This document shows, one piece after another, positions 7,363 to 17,127 of a stretch of DNA of 64,000 nucleotides. This stretch comes from Lachnospiraceae bacterium. GTDB taxonomy: Bacteria > Bacillota > Clostridia > Lachnospirales > Lachnospiraceae. The stretch lies in the NCBI GenBank assembly GCA_017556805.1, contig JAFYMC010000019.1:1-64000 (forward strand), given 5' to 3'. The translations under genes and the position numbers were made by a program. Every line of letters starts with the position of its first letter. Position 1 is the stretch's first letter. Under the pieces are notes generated by a model. It saw only the letters and a list, made by a program, of their open reading frames with translations, ran no database searches and was not told where the DNA came from.

Positions 7363-9270
7363 CTAGTTTTGTCTGTTTTTACGATTCCGCTTCTTCACTT
7401 CATACATCAGTGTATCCGCTTCCTCAACATAATCATCCAACTCCGCCTCTTTCTTCGGGTCGGTCAGAACATATCCGATGCTGGCCTCAATCTTATACTC
7501 AAGACCGGAGGAGCTGTTTTCCTTTTCCAGCTCATCCTCCAGATACTTCTTAAAGGCTTCCGCTTCCGCATCATTCTCCACATTACCGATAATAAGGAAT
7601 TCATCACCACCGTAGCGTACCGCAATCTTATGATCCCCCGCACAACGTTTTAACACGTTGGAAAACATAATAAGCGCGTTATCACCGTGGGAATGTCCGT
7701 ATATATCGTTAATCTCCTTCAGACGGTCCATGTCCATAAACATAACCATCAACGGTTTCCCGTAAGCTTTACTCTTTTCGAACATCTCATAACCGTCACG
7801 CATATACCCGAAACGGTTATACATGTCCGTTAACGCATCCTTCACATATACGCTGTCAAGGCGTTTATTTACCTTACGAAGATTCTCGAGATTTCGCAAG
7901 TTACCATAGGCATTGTTGATACCCTGTGTCAGGAACAACACCATACGGCGGAACAAAGCCGCTCCTGCATCTACAAGCACCCAGTATCCCAAGCTCACAC
8001 CGAACTTCTGTAACGGAATAAACAAATAATCATGAGTCTCTTCATCGTTTTGCTGTAAATACTCCGGTACATAGTCCTTCGTATCCATAATCATTGGTTC
8101 TTCCTGAGAAACACCATGCTTCATACCGCTTAGCACATACTGCTTCTCATCAAATCCCGGCTTAAAATCAAGCTCTAACGCATGTGTGCCGTAATATACC
8201 TCCTGATTAACACACATACAATATCCGTAAATTTTGAAATTACGCATAATCTCAAGTAAGTAGAAGTTATACAGTCCTTCGTGATCCGCAATCGCAAGAT
8301 TCTGACGGACGGTATTCAATATTTCGTAATATGCAACCTCTTCTTTTACCCTGGCGTGAATCAGACGTTGTAACTGACGGGTATCCAACTCCACCAATTC
8401 TTCCGGTGCATAGCAACCGCAACTTCCCCGCAGTACTAACTTCTGTTCATGACTCACAAGCGTCGGAACCTCTTCCCCGGCAATGAGACGCAACAACACG
8501 TCACACCCCAACCGTCCCATCTCAAAATAATCTTTATCGATGGTAGAAATCAACGGAGTGCACCCTCTGGAATTATCATCATTGTCGTAACCGACAATCA
8601 AAAAGTCATCCGGCGGATACTTACCGTCTTCCTCTGCCGCCTGACAATACCCCAGTGCCATGGCATCATTTGCACATACTACCGCATCCGGAAGTTCAAG
8701 TCCCATCTCCTTAAACTCCGCATACGCCTGTCTGCCGTCCATATCAATAAACTTGTAATCCCGGATACGACGCTCGTCAACCTTGATTCCGTTTGCCTCT
8801 AAGGCATCCCTATATGCTTTCTTTCGAAGAAGATTATCCGGATGCTCCGCAGAACCGCCTACATAATTAATATCGCGACATCCGTGTTCCTTAATCAAAT
8901 GCTCTACAATACGATACTCCGCCATGTATCCGTCCGGAATTACGGAATGCATCCCCTTATACTCACAATCTAACGAAACCTTCGGTTTATCACAGGTAAG
9001 AAGCTTTGAATAATAAGTCTCCAACATCTCATATCCCTGCACTACATTTACCGAAAAAATAAAACCGTCAAAATCATCCGGATTCGGCAACGCAAATGCG
9101 TTATAGTTACCAAAATTCTCAGGGTCTCTTACTCCATACGCCGGAAAACTTAAAAACGTATAGACATCGATACCGGTACCGGCCAGACGAGCCTTGATTC
9201 CGCTCATGGTGGCATTAAGAAGTTCCCCCTCGGAAGTAGCAATAATCAAACCGATTTTACGTTTTTTCAT
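7363..9270 (-). CDS. Periplasmic-binding-protein-like sensor fused to GGDEF (diguanylate cyclase)
   Basis: A 635-residue soluble protein. Residues about 1-290 form a LacI/ribose-binding-protein-like ligand domain (KIGLIIATSEGELLNATMSG at the start; VVCANDAMALGY and FLIVGYDNDD later) ending in GSCGCYAPEEL. A middle region (about 300-455) is probably a GAF-like or linker domain. The C-terminus (from about 465) is a GGDEF domain starting DALTDMYNRFGYMRDGYEMF with the intact active-site motif YGGDEFLII. There is no signal peptide or membrane segment and no helix-turn-helix. It probably makes cyclic di-GMP in response to an intracellular small molecule, likely a sugar; the ligand is unknown. It is the first gene of a two-gene unit with the SpoU methyltransferase. 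Confidence 0.88.
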   Translation of the reverse strand: MKKRKIGLIIATSEGELLNATMSGIKARLAGTGIDVYTFLSFPAYGVRDPENFGNYNAFALPNPDDFDGFIFSVNVVQGYEMLETYYSKLLTCDKPKVSLDCEYKGMHSVIPDGYMAEYRIVEHLIKEHGCRDINYVGGSAEHPDNLLRKKAYRDALEANGIKVDERRIRDYKFIDMDGRQAYAEFKEMGLELPDAVVCANDAMALGYCQAAEEDGKYPPDDFLIVGYDNDDNSRGCTPLISTIDKDYFEMGRLGCDVLLRLIAGEEVPTLVSHEQKLVLRGSCGCYAPEELVELDTRQLQRLIHARVKEEVAYYEILNTVRQNLAIADHEGLYNFYLLEIMRNFKIYGYCMCVNQEVYYGTHALELDFKPGFDEKQYVLSGMKHGVSQEEPMIMDTKDYVPEYLQQNDEETHDYLFIPLQKFGVSLGYWVLVDAGAALFRRMVLFLTQGINNAYGNLRNLENLRKVNKRLDSVYVKDALTDMYNRFGYMRDGYEMFEKSKAYGKPLMVMFMDMDRLKEINDIYGHSHGDNALIMFSNVLKRCAGDHKIAVRYGGDEFLIIGNVENDAEAEAFKKYLEDELEKENSSSGLEYKIEASIGYVLTDPKKEAELDDYVEEADTLMYEVKKRNRKNRQN

Positions 9271-9376
9271 TCGTATCTCCCCCTTCCGTTCCGATTCTTC
9301 TCTCTCTATATATTCTTATGTATATTTTACCGCTTATTACACGTTTCGTCAAACACTTTTTTGTGAATCTGTCTTC

Positions 9377-9405
9377 TTGCACTTTTTCTTTCTATATTGT
9401 ATAAT
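9377..9405 (+). promoter_or_regulatory. SigA-type promoter of the malic enzyme gene
   Basis: TTGCAC (9377-9382), 17-bp spacer, TATAAT (9400-9405), about 45 bases before the ribosome binding site. Confidence 0.75.
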
Positions 9406-9463
9406 ATCGAATGTACTTTCAAAGAATAAGCCTTAAAATTTTTATAAACAAAGGAGCTTTATT

Positions 9464-10615
9464 ATGACCACGGCAGAACAATCCCTTGCCCTCCATAAGG
9501 AATGGAACGGCAAGCTTACCACAGAAGCAAAATGCAAAGTAAATTCCAGAGAAGACCTGGCGTTAGCCTATACCCCGGGCGTTGCAGAGCCTTGTAAAGT
9601 AATCGCAGAGCATCCGGAAGAGGTATACCGCTACACCATCAAGGCCAACACGGTTGCCGTTGTATCCGACGGTAGTGCGGTTCTCGGTCTCGGCAATATC
9701 GGTGCAGCCGCCGCCATGCCGGTCATGGAGGGAAAATGTGTCCTTTTCAAGGAGTTCGGTGGCGTAAACGCCTTCCCGATTTGCCTTGACACCCAGGATA
9801 CGGAAGAAATCATCAAAACTGTTGTCAACATTGCTCCTGCTTTCGGCGGAATCAATCTGGAGGATATTTCCGCTCCTCGTTGCTTTGAAATCGAATCCCG
9901 TTTAAAGAAGCTGTTACCGATTCCGGTATTTCACGATGACCAGCACGGTACGGCCATCGTGGTTCTGGCCGGTATTATCAACGCCTTAAAGGTTGTAGGC
10001 AAAGCCAAAGAAGAGTGTCAGGTGGTGGTAAACGGTGCCGGTTCTGCCGGTATCGCTATTTCCAAGCTTTTATTAAACTACGGTTTCAAGAAGCTGACAC
10101 TCTGTGATAAAGTGGGCATACTCTCTAAAAAGACGGAAGGCCTTAACTGGATGCAGCAGGAAATGGTGCAAGTCACTAATTTAGAAGAAAAAGAAGGTAC
10201 CCTGGCAGATGCGTTACAAGGTGCCGACATTTTCATCGGTGTATCCGCTCCGAATATCGTAACCGAGGAAATGGTAGCCTCCATGAACTCTGACTCCATT
10301 CTCTTTGCCATGGCAAACCCGGTGCCGGAAATCATGCCGGACCTTGCGAAAAAGGCCGGTGCCCGTGTCATCGGAACAGGACGTTCCGATTTCCCGAACC
10401 AGGTCAATAATGTAGTGGCATTTCCGGGTATCTTCCGCGGTGCACTGGAAGGCCGCGCCGCTCAGATTACCGAAGAAATGAAACTGGCGGCAGCTCTTGC
10501 CATTGCAGGACTCGTATCCGCCGACGAGCTTTCCGACGACAATATCCTTCCGCAGCCTTTTGACCCTCGCGTATGCGATGCCGTCAGTGCAGCGGTAAAG
10601 GCTCATATCCGGTAA
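9464..10615 (+). CDS. NAD(P)-dependent malic enzyme (short form)
   Basis: A 383-residue enzyme that decarboxylates malate oxidatively to pyruvate and CO2. Visible: the N-terminal malic domain with LAYTPGVAEPCK and SDGSAVLGLGNIGAAAAMPV, FHDDQHGTAIV for metal binding, and the NAD(P)-binding domain with VVNGAGSAGIAI. It lacks the phosphotransacetylase-like extension of long MaeB proteins, so it is the compact Firmicute/archaeal type. AAAGGAGC precedes the ATG. The next gene starts six bases after its stop, so the two may be co-transcribed. Confidence 0.96.
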   Translation: MTTAEQSLALHKEWNGKLTTEAKCKVNSREDLALAYTPGVAEPCKVIAEHPEEVYRYTIKANTVAVVSDGSAVLGLGNIGAAAAMPVMEGKCVLFKEFGGVNAFPICLDTQDTEEIIKTVVNIAPAFGGINLEDISAPRCFEIESRLKKLLPIPVFHDDQHGTAIVVLAGIINALKVVGKAKEECQVVVNGAGSAGIAISKLLLNYGFKKLTLCDKVGILSKKTEGLNWMQQEMVQVTNLEEKEGTLADALQGADIFIGVSAPNIVTEEMVASMNSDSILFAMANPVPEIMPDLAKKAGARVIGTGRSDFPNQVNNVVAFPGIFRGALEGRAAQITEEMKLAAALAIAGLVSADELSDDNILPQPFDPRVCDAVSAAVKAHIR

Positions 10616-10621
10616 GTACGT

Positions 10622-11539
10622 ATGCTTACCGCAAACGACTATTATCGTACCCGCTTCGGCGGCAAGGTATACCGCATTTCTTTAAATGGCGGCATGTCCT
10701 GCCCCAACCGGGACGGAACACTGGATACACGAGGGTGCATCTTTTGCAGCAGAGGCGGTTCCGGCGATTTTGCCGCTCCCTCCGCATTGTCTGTTACGGA
10801 ACAATTAACGGTAGCAAAACAAAAGGTGGCCGCAAAGCTTCCGAAAAACAACGCAGACTTTGCCGGGTATTTGGCCTATTTTCAGGCCTTCACCAACACC
10901 TATGCACCGGTACCCTACTTGGCGCGGATTTTCGAAGAAGCGTTGGCAGATCCGGAAGTGGTTGGACTTTCCATCGCCACCCGGCCGGATTGTTTATCGG
11001 AGGATTGTATCAATCTACTGGCTTCCCTAAACAAGCGAAAACCGATTTACGTGGAATTGGGCCTGCAGACCATCCACGAGGAAAGTGCTACTTTCATTCG
11101 CCGCGGCTATCCCTTAGCGATTTATGATGATGCCGTCTCCCGATTACAGGCTGCCGGTATCCCGGTCATCACCCATGTCATTTTGGGCCTGCCAAAGGAG
11201 ACCTCCGCGGATATGCTGGCAACGGTACGTCACGTTATAAGCGGCAATGTCCACGGCATTAAGCTTCAACTGTTACATATTTTACAAGACACCGATTTGG
11301 CGGATTATTATGAGGCCGCGGATTCTTCGGAATTTGCCTGTATGTCCCTTGATGCTTACATGGACATCCTCTTCTCTATCCTTCCGCTGATTCCGGAAGA
11401 CACCGTCATTTACCGGCTGACCGGAGACGGCCCGAAACGTTCGTTACTTGCTCCTTTATGGAGTGCCGATAAAAAGAAAGTACTGAACACATTAAGACAA
11501 CGCATGGAAAGGAGTTCCCTATGCAATCCGAAATGTTAA
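10622..11539 (+). CDS. TIGR01212-family radical SAM protein (YhcC-like)
   Basis: A 305-residue radical SAM protein. The iron-sulfur cysteines are in SCPNRDGTLDTRGCIFCS, the extended spacing typical of the YhcC/TIGR01212 family, and GLQTIHEESATFIRRGY and HVILGLPKET are the downstream radical SAM signatures. The biochemical role of the family is not settled. It follows the malic enzyme gene by six bases without a strong ribosome binding site and overlaps the next gene by 19 bases, so it is read in one message with both. Confidence 0.9.
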   Translation: MLTANDYYRTRFGGKVYRISLNGGMSCPNRDGTLDTRGCIFCSRGGSGDFAAPSALSVTEQLTVAKQKVAAKLPKNNADFAGYLAYFQAFTNTYAPVPYLARIFEEALADPEVVGLSIATRPDCLSEDCINLLASLNKRKPIYVELGLQTIHEESATFIRRGYPLAIYDDAVSRLQAAGIPVITHVILGLPKETSADMLATVRHVISGNVHGIKLQLLHILQDTDLADYYEAADSSEFACMSLDAYMDILFSILPLIPEDTVIYRLTGDGPKRSLLAPLWSADKKKVLNTLRQRMERSSLCNPKC

Positions 11540-12072
11540 TGCTGTACAAGCTTATGATTCTTTATATTCTGGACCGAATTGATTTCCCGATGACCGATTC
11601 CCAATTAACGGACTTTTTCATCGGAAAGAATTACACGGACTATTTCACCTTACACGAAACCATCAACGATATGACCGAGGATGGGTTCATCGAAAAGGAA
11701 GTGGTCCGCAACAAGACCCTGTACCACATTACGGAAGCCGGCGGCGAAGCCCTTTCCTTTTTCTTCAAGGATATTTCCTCTGCTGCCCGGGCGGACATTG
11801 ATGAATATCTTTCCGCACAACGGTACCAGTTAAAGGAGGAGCAGTCCACTCCTGCAGATTACTACGAAATCAAGCATTCCGAGTATTTGGCGGAATGTAA
11901 AATACTGGATAGAGACTCTGTTCTTTTGGATGTACAGATTACCGTTTCCAACGAAGCGGAGGCGGAACGGCTGTGTAACAATTGGAAAGAGAACAGTACG
12001 GATATTTACACTTACATTATAACCAAACTTCTTTCCTCCGGCGGAAAAGACACTACCGAACAGGAAGGGTAA
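11521..12072 (+). CDS. DUF4364 family protein
   Basis: A 183-residue protein. The N-terminal 80 residues look like a winged helix (LYKLMILYILDRIDFPMTDS, YFTLHETINDMTEDGFIEKE, TLYHITEAGGEAL), followed by an alpha/beta C-terminal part. DUF4364 is a clostridial family of small presumed DNA-binding proteins of unknown target. GGAAAGGAG lies just upstream, inside the end of the radical SAM gene; the 19-base overlap suggests coupling. It is the last gene of this plus-strand run. Confidence 0.85.
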   Translation: MQSEMLMLYKLMILYILDRIDFPMTDSQLTDFFIGKNYTDYFTLHETINDMTEDGFIEKEVVRNKTLYHITEAGGEALSFFFKDISSAARADIDEYLSAQRYQLKEEQSTPADYYEIKHSEYLAECKILDRDSVLLDVQITVSNEAEAERLCNNWKENSTDIYTYIITKLLSSGGKDTTEQEG

Positions 12073-12127
12073 ATGCACCGTTTCCCCCGGTACAATTACG
12101 CCTCATCCGCAAATTTCCGCACAAAAC

Positions 12128-12159
12128 AAGGGCCTCGCTGCAAACGGCGAAGCCCTTTT
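12128..12159. terminator. Bidirectional terminator between DUF4364 and engB
   Basis: AAGGGC-N-TCGC, loop, GCGA-N-GCCCTT then TTTT on the plus strand. The minus strand carries a T-rich tail as well, and the two genes converge here. Confidence 0.8.
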
Positions 12160-12160
12160 C

Positions 12161-12769
12161 TTATTCCTCGTTCTTCTCTTCTCTCGGAAGAAACTCCTCG
12201 ATTTTTTGCCAGATTTCATCCCGGCCCGCCTTTGTTTCCGCAGAAAAAGGAATCAAGATTCCTTCCTTCGGCATCTTAAGACAGGTGCGAATCAGCTTTG
12301 TCTGCTTCGCAATCTGGCTACGGTTGATTTTGTCTAACTTCGTGGCAATCACAATCGGCTGGAACCCGTTATGCACAATCCAGTCATACATGTCTCTGTC
12401 GTTTTCCGACGGCTCATGCCGAATATCCACCAGAAGAAAAATCAACTTTAACTGCTCGGACTTTTTTAAGTACCGCTCAATCATCTTGCCCCATTTTGCC
12501 CGAAGCTCCATGGATACTTTCGCATATCCGTATCCCGGGAGGTCAACAAAATACAACTGCTCATTAATATTATAAAAATTTATGGTCTGGGTCTTACCCG
12601 GCTGGGAAGAGGTTCTCGCATAAGACTTCCGGTTCATCAGACCGTTAATCAGCGAGGACTTTCCTACATTGGACTTTCCGGCAAAGGCAAACTCCGGTAA
12701 AAGATTTTCCGGCAACTTACTTGTAATGCCGCATACCGTTTCCAGATTCACTTTTGTTACATTCATCAA
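12161..12769 (-). CDS. engB: Ribosome biogenesis GTPase EngB/YsxC
   Basis: A 202-residue GTPase needed for assembly of the large ribosomal subunit. G1 is AGKSNVGKSSLINGL, G3 is DLPGYGYAKV, and G4 is ATKLDK, at the spacing of the YihA/YsxC/EngB family. Length is normal. It ends the tig-clpP-clpX-lon-engB run; the lon stop is 48 bases upstream and a ribosome binding site (GGAGAAC) precedes its ATG. Confidence 0.97.
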   Translation of the reverse strand: MMNVTKVNLETVCGITSKLPENLLPEFAFAGKSNVGKSSLINGLMNRKSYARTSSQPGKTQTINFYNINEQLYFVDLPGYGYAKVSMELRAKWGKMIERYLKKSEQLKLIFLLVDIRHEPSENDRDMYDWIVHNGFQPIVIATKLDKINRSQIAKQTKLIRTCLKMPKEGILIPFSAETKAGRDEIWQKIEEFLPREEKNEE

Positions 12770-12817
12770 AGTTCTCCTTCCTCTTACGGAGGTTTTCCCC
12801 GTATCGTAAGAATCCTG

Positions 12818-15133
12818 TTACTTTACCAGCGCCTCCGAAAGGACTTCTTCCATCTCGGATACAAACACAACAGCAAGTCCCTTTGTAACCTCTTCTGTCA
12901 ACTCCGCCACATCCGCTTCGTTCTTCGCAGGCACTAAAACCTTCTTTACACCGGCCTGTTTTGCCGCAAGAAGCTTCTCCTTTAAACCTCCGATCGGAAG
13001 CACGCGTCCACGCAGGGTCACCTCACCGGTCATGGCTACATCCGGCAGCACTTTCTTCCCGGTAATTGCGGAATAGATGGCTGTTGCCATGGTAATACCG
13101 GCAGACGGACCATCCTTCGGTACTGCACCTTCCGGCACGTGAATGTGAATCTGATGTTTCTCAAAATACTCCGCGTCAAGCTCGTCTCTGCAATAAGCCC
13201 GTACATAAGACAGCGCAGTCTGTGCAGACTCCTTCATCACATCTCCCAACTTACCGGTCAGTGTGATACCACCCTTCCCCGGCATTACATTAACCTCAAT
13301 TTCAAGGGTATCACCACCCACACTGGTCCAGGCAAGTCCGCGTACCAGGCCGACCTGCGGCTTCTTTTCTACCGTATCTTTACGATACTTCTGTTTGCCG
13401 AGATATGAAAACAGTTCTTTCTCACTTATCTTTACCGGAAGTTCCGGAGTCCCTTCCCCCGCATCGATATTCCATACGGTCTTCCGGCAAAGCTCGCCTA
13501 ATCTTTGCTCCAGCTTACGCACACCGGCCTCTTTGGTATAGCCGGAAATCACTCCGCGAAGGGCTCCGTCCGTTACCTTCAATTCCTTTGAGGTCAAACC
13601 GTTCTTCTTTAACTGCTTCTTCAGCAAATGTCTCTTTGCAATAAAGAACTTCTCGGCCTCCGTATAGCTGGACAATTCAATAATCTCCATACGGTCAAGA
13701 AGCGGCTTCGGTATGGTTTCCAGCGTATTTGCTGTAGCAATAAACAACACTTCGGATAAATCCAACGGCATATCAAGATAGTGATCCATAAATCTCGCAT
13801 TCTGCTCCGGATCCAGTACCTCTAACAAAGCTGCACTCGGGTCTCCCTTATAATCACTGGCCACCTTGTCGATTTCATCCAAAAGCATCAGCGGATTCTT
13901 TACTCCCGCCTGCTTGATACCCGCCGCAATACGTCCCGGCATGGCACCGATATAGGTCCGTCTGTGACCGCGGATTTCTGCTTCATCCCGCACTCCGCCG
14001 AGGCAGACACGTACATACTGCTTGCCTAGTGCTTCCGCTACGGAATGTGCCACAGAAGTCTTACCGGTTCCCGGAGGTCCCACCAGACACAAAATCGTCC
14101 CACCGGCCGTACCGGTACGCTTTCTGACCGCCAGATACTGTAAAATGCGCTCCTTTACCTTTTCCATTCCGTAATGGTCACGCTCTAATATCTTCTTCGC
14201 ATCCCCGAGGGAAAAGCTTTCCTTGGTTGCCTTATCCCACGGCATGGACAATAAGGTCTCAATGTAAGTCCGGGCCACCGCGCCTTCGGATGCAGCTCCG
14301 GAAAGACGCTTATAGCGCTCGATCTCTTTTAAAATCGCTTCTTTTATTTCTACGGAAGCCTCTAAGTCTTCCACCTTTTTTACAAACTCGTCCGCTTCGT
14401 TGCTTTCTCCCAGTTCCTCACGAATGACCTTCATCTGCTCTCTGAGCACATATTCCTTCTGGTTTTTGTCAACCTTTGCCTTCACCTTGGTCTGCAAATC
14501 CTTACGAATCCGCAGTTCCTCAATCTCATTGGCAAGAACCTGAGCCAAAAGTTCAAAACGCGGGAAAAACTCCTGCTCCTCCAACAGCGCTTGACGCTGG
14601 GTCGTGGTCAGAGGAATCATAGCAATGATTTGCTCCATCAAACGGTCAAGCTCCGTAACTCCCGACAACTGCTCTGCAATATCCTTGCCCAGCTTTGTGT
14701 TTACGGAAAAATAGACATCCAGCAAATCATGCAGCGTCCCTAACATGGCACGTTGCTCCACGGCAGCAAAGCCTACGGACTTCTCCTGCTCCGTCACCGT
14801 AATTTGGGCAGAAAAATAAGGGGAGACACTTACCAAATAGTCAAGCTCTCCTCGCTCTTCGCCCGTAATCAGCACACGGACCAAATTCCCCGGTAATTTA
14901 ATAATTTGCTTAATACGCGCCACACACCCTACCGAATGTAAGTCATCTACCGTCGGGAGCTCCACGGACGCGTCCTTTTGCATTACCGCAAAAATCTGCT
15001 GATCGGACTTCATAGCCTGTTCGATAGCCTGAATACTGATTTTGCGGTTTACATCAAAATGTACCAGCATGCCCGGCAGCACTACGATATTTCGCAGTGC
15101 TACCAACGGCATAATCTTTATTTCGTTTCTCAT
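12818..15133 (-). CDS. lon: ATP-dependent protease Lon (LonA)
   Basis: A 771-residue cytosolic protease that unfolds and degrades damaged and regulatory proteins. The N-terminal LAN substrate domain begins IMPLVALRNIVVLPGM, the AAA+ domain has Walker A GPPGTGKTSVAHSVAEAL and LLDEIDKV, and the protease domain has the catalytic serine in PKDGPSAGITMATAI with the lysine in KEKLLAAKQAG. This is a complete LonA. It lies 22 bases downstream of clpX and shares the operon with other proteostasis genes. AAAGGTGATAG is the presumed ribosome binding site. Confidence 0.98.
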   Translation of the reverse strand: MRNEIKIMPLVALRNIVVLPGMLVHFDVNRKISIQAIEQAMKSDQQIFAVMQKDASVELPTVDDLHSVGCVARIKQIIKLPGNLVRVLITGEERGELDYLVSVSPYFSAQITVTEQEKSVGFAAVEQRAMLGTLHDLLDVYFSVNTKLGKDIAEQLSGVTELDRLMEQIIAMIPLTTTQRQALLEEQEFFPRFELLAQVLANEIEELRIRKDLQTKVKAKVDKNQKEYVLREQMKVIREELGESNEADEFVKKVEDLEASVEIKEAILKEIERYKRLSGAASEGAVARTYIETLLSMPWDKATKESFSLGDAKKILERDHYGMEKVKERILQYLAVRKRTGTAGGTILCLVGPPGTGKTSVAHSVAEALGKQYVRVCLGGVRDEAEIRGHRRTYIGAMPGRIAAGIKQAGVKNPLMLLDEIDKVASDYKGDPSAALLEVLDPEQNARFMDHYLDMPLDLSEVLFIATANTLETIPKPLLDRMEIIELSSYTEAEKFFIAKRHLLKKQLKKNGLTSKELKVTDGALRGVISGYTKEAGVRKLEQRLGELCRKTVWNIDAGEGTPELPVKISEKELFSYLGKQKYRKDTVEKKPQVGLVRGLAWTSVGGDTLEIEVNVMPGKGGITLTGKLGDVMKESAQTALSYVRAYCRDELDAEYFEKHQIHIHVPEGAVPKDGPSAGITMATAIYSAITGKKVLPDVAMTGEVTLRGRVLPIGGLKEKLLAAKQAGVKKVLVPAKNEADVAELTEEVTKGLAVVFVSEMEEVLSEALVK

Positions 15134-15155
15134 TCTATCACCTTTACTCTATCAC

Positions 15156-16454
15156 TTACGCGCTCTCATCCGTACGGACTCCTGCCTTTTTGGTATGAGA
15201 ACGTTTTCTGTGCTCAGCAACCTCCAAGGTCGGTTCTTCCGTTCCCTCTGCCGCTTCCTTGGTCACAATGCACTTTAAGATGCTTTCATCGGACGGAGCC
15301 CGATACATGGTATCCATCATAATATTTTCCATGATGGAACGCAGGCCTCTTGCACCGGTCTTCTGTTCTACCGCACGTCTTGCGATGACACGAAGTGCCT
15401 CCTCCTCAAACTCAAGCTCTACGCCGTCCAACTCAAAAATACGCTGATACTGCTTGGTCAGTGCATTCTTCGGCTCCGCCAGAATGCGGACAAGAGCATC
15501 CTCATCCAGAATATCCAAAGCAACCGTTACCGGCACACGACCGATAAACTCCGGAATCAAACCGAACTTTACCAAATCCTGCGGCATCACCTGACGGAAC
15601 ATGTCGCCGATTTTAAGTTCCATTCCGTCTCCGATTTCCGCATTAAAGCCCATGGACTTATGTCCGGTACGAGCCTCTACAATTTTTTCCAAACCGTCAA
15701 AGGCACCACCGCAAATAAACAGGATATTGGTGGTATTAATCTGTAACAACTCCTGATGCGGGTGCTTTCTTCCTCCCTGCGGCGGTACAGATGCCACCGT
15801 GCCTTCTAAAATCTTAAGCAACGCCTGCTGTACACCTTCACCGGATACATCACGGGTAATGGATACATTCTCGGACTTACGGGTAATCTTATCGATTTCA
15901 TCGATATAGATAATACCGTGCTCCGCACGCTCAATATCAAAATCCGCTGCCTGAATCAGCTTTAACAAAATATTCTCTACATCCTCACCCACATAACCGG
16001 CCTCCGTAAGTGCAGTTGCATCCGCAATCGCAAACGGTACATTAAGTAACTTCGCCAACGTCTGTGCAAGATAGGTCTTACCGCTACCGGTCGGCCCGAT
16101 CATTAAGATATTGGACTTTTGAAGTTCCACATCCATGCTCGGCTGCATCAGAACACGCTTGTAGTGGTTATATACCGATACGGCAAGCACCTTCTTCGCA
16201 TCCTCCTGACCGATTACATATTCATCCAAAAAGGCCTTGATTTCCATCGGCTTAAGCAAATTAATTTCACTCTCTGCCGCTTCCTCGAAATCATCGTCCT
16301 TCTCCATCTCTTCTACCAGTTCCGCGCACAGCTCGATACACTCGTCACAAATATATACTCCGGACGGGCCCGATATCATCTTTCTTACCTGCTTTTGCGC
16401 TTTTCCGCAGAAAGAACAAAAAAAGTTCTGTCTGTCATCTGTCTTATTTGCCAC
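15156..16454 (-). CDS. clpX: ClpX, ATPase subunit of the Clp protease
   Basis: A 432-residue AAA+ unfoldase. An N-terminal C4 zinc domain ([10 protein letters not shown] and [10 protein letters not shown]) recruits substrates; Walker A is [12 protein letters not shown], Walker B is [10 protein letters not shown], and the sensor and pore-loop regions are intact. It feeds unfolded chains to ClpP, encoded directly upstream with a 26-base gap. The last 30 residues form a basic tail ([13 protein letters not shown]). AGGTGAACG precedes the ATG. Confidence 0.98.
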   Translation of the reverse strand: MANKTDDRQNFFCSFCGKAQKQVRKMISGPSGVYICDECIELCAELVEEMEKDDDFEEAAESEINLLKPMEIKAFLDEYVIGQEDAKKVLAVSVYNHYKRVLMQPSMDVELQKSNILMIGPTGSGKTYLAQTLAKLLNVPFAIADATALTEAGYVGEDVENILLKLIQAADFDIERAEHGIIYIDEIDKITRKSENVSITRDVSGEGVQQALLKILEGTVASVPPQGGRKHPHQELLQINTTNILFICGGAFDGLEKIVEARTGHKSMGFNAEIGDGMELKIGDMFRQVMPQDLVKFGLIPEFIGRVPVTVALDILDEDALVRILAEPKNALTKQYQRIFELDGVELEFEEEALRVIARRAVEQKTGARGLRSIMENIMMDTMYRAPSDESILKCIVTKEAAEGTEEPTLEVAEHRKRSHTKKAGVRTDESA

Positions 16455-16480
16455 TTTACGTTCACCTCAATCATCTGCTA

Positions 16481-17062
16481 TTAGCGATTCGTGATGACAC
16501 TGTCGATTAAGCCGTATGCAACAGCCTCCTCCGCAGTCATATAATTATCACGCTCGGTATCTACCGCAATTACCTCAATCGGCTTTCCGGTATTGGCAGC
16601 AAGAATCTCGTTTAACTTCTGTCTGGTACGCAAAATATTCTTTGCCGCAATTTCAATCTCGGTTGCCTGACCTCTTGCACCGCCGGACGGCTGATGAATC
16701 ATAACCTCAGCATTCGGCAGAGCAAAACGCTTGCCCTTGGTACCGCCTGCCAAAAGGAAAGCTCCCATGCTGGCTGCCATACCGATACAAATGGTGGATA
16801 CGTCACACTTAATGTACTGCATGGTATCGTAAATAGCCATACCTGCGGTTACGGAGCCACCCGGGCTGTTAATATATAAACTGATATCTCTCTTCGGATC
16901 CTCGCTCTCTAAAAACAAAAGCTGGGCAACTACAAGGCTCGCGGTTACATCGTTTACCTCTTCTCCGAGAAAAATAATACGATCCTTCAATAATCTGGAA
17001 TAAATGTCATAGGTACGTTCGCCCTTGGCGGTCTGTTCCAACACGTAAGGTACTAAACTCAT
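16481..17062 (-). CDS. clpP: ClpP protease subunit
   Basis: A 193-residue serine protease forming the tetradecameric chamber of ClpXP. The catalytic serine is in [15 protein letters not shown], the histidine in [12 protein letters not shown], and the aspartate in the following [13 protein letters not shown] region. Length is typical. AAAGGAGTT precedes the ATG. It lies between tig and clpX in the conserved order tig-clpP-clpX. Confidence 0.98.
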   Translation of the reverse strand: MSLVPYVLEQTAKGERTYDIYSRLLKDRIIFLGEEVNDVTASLVVAQLLFLESEDPKRDISLYINSPGGSVTAGMAIYDTMQYIKCDVSTICIGMAASMGAFLLAGGTKGKRFALPNAEVMIHQPSGGARGQATEIEIAAKNILRTRQKLNEILAANTGKPIEVIAVDTERDNYMTAEEAVAYGLIDSVITNR

Positions 17063-17127
17063 ATGATTAAACTCCTTTCTGGCAACGAAGGGATGCCCAT
17101 GCGGAACATCCCTTATGTTGATTCTTC

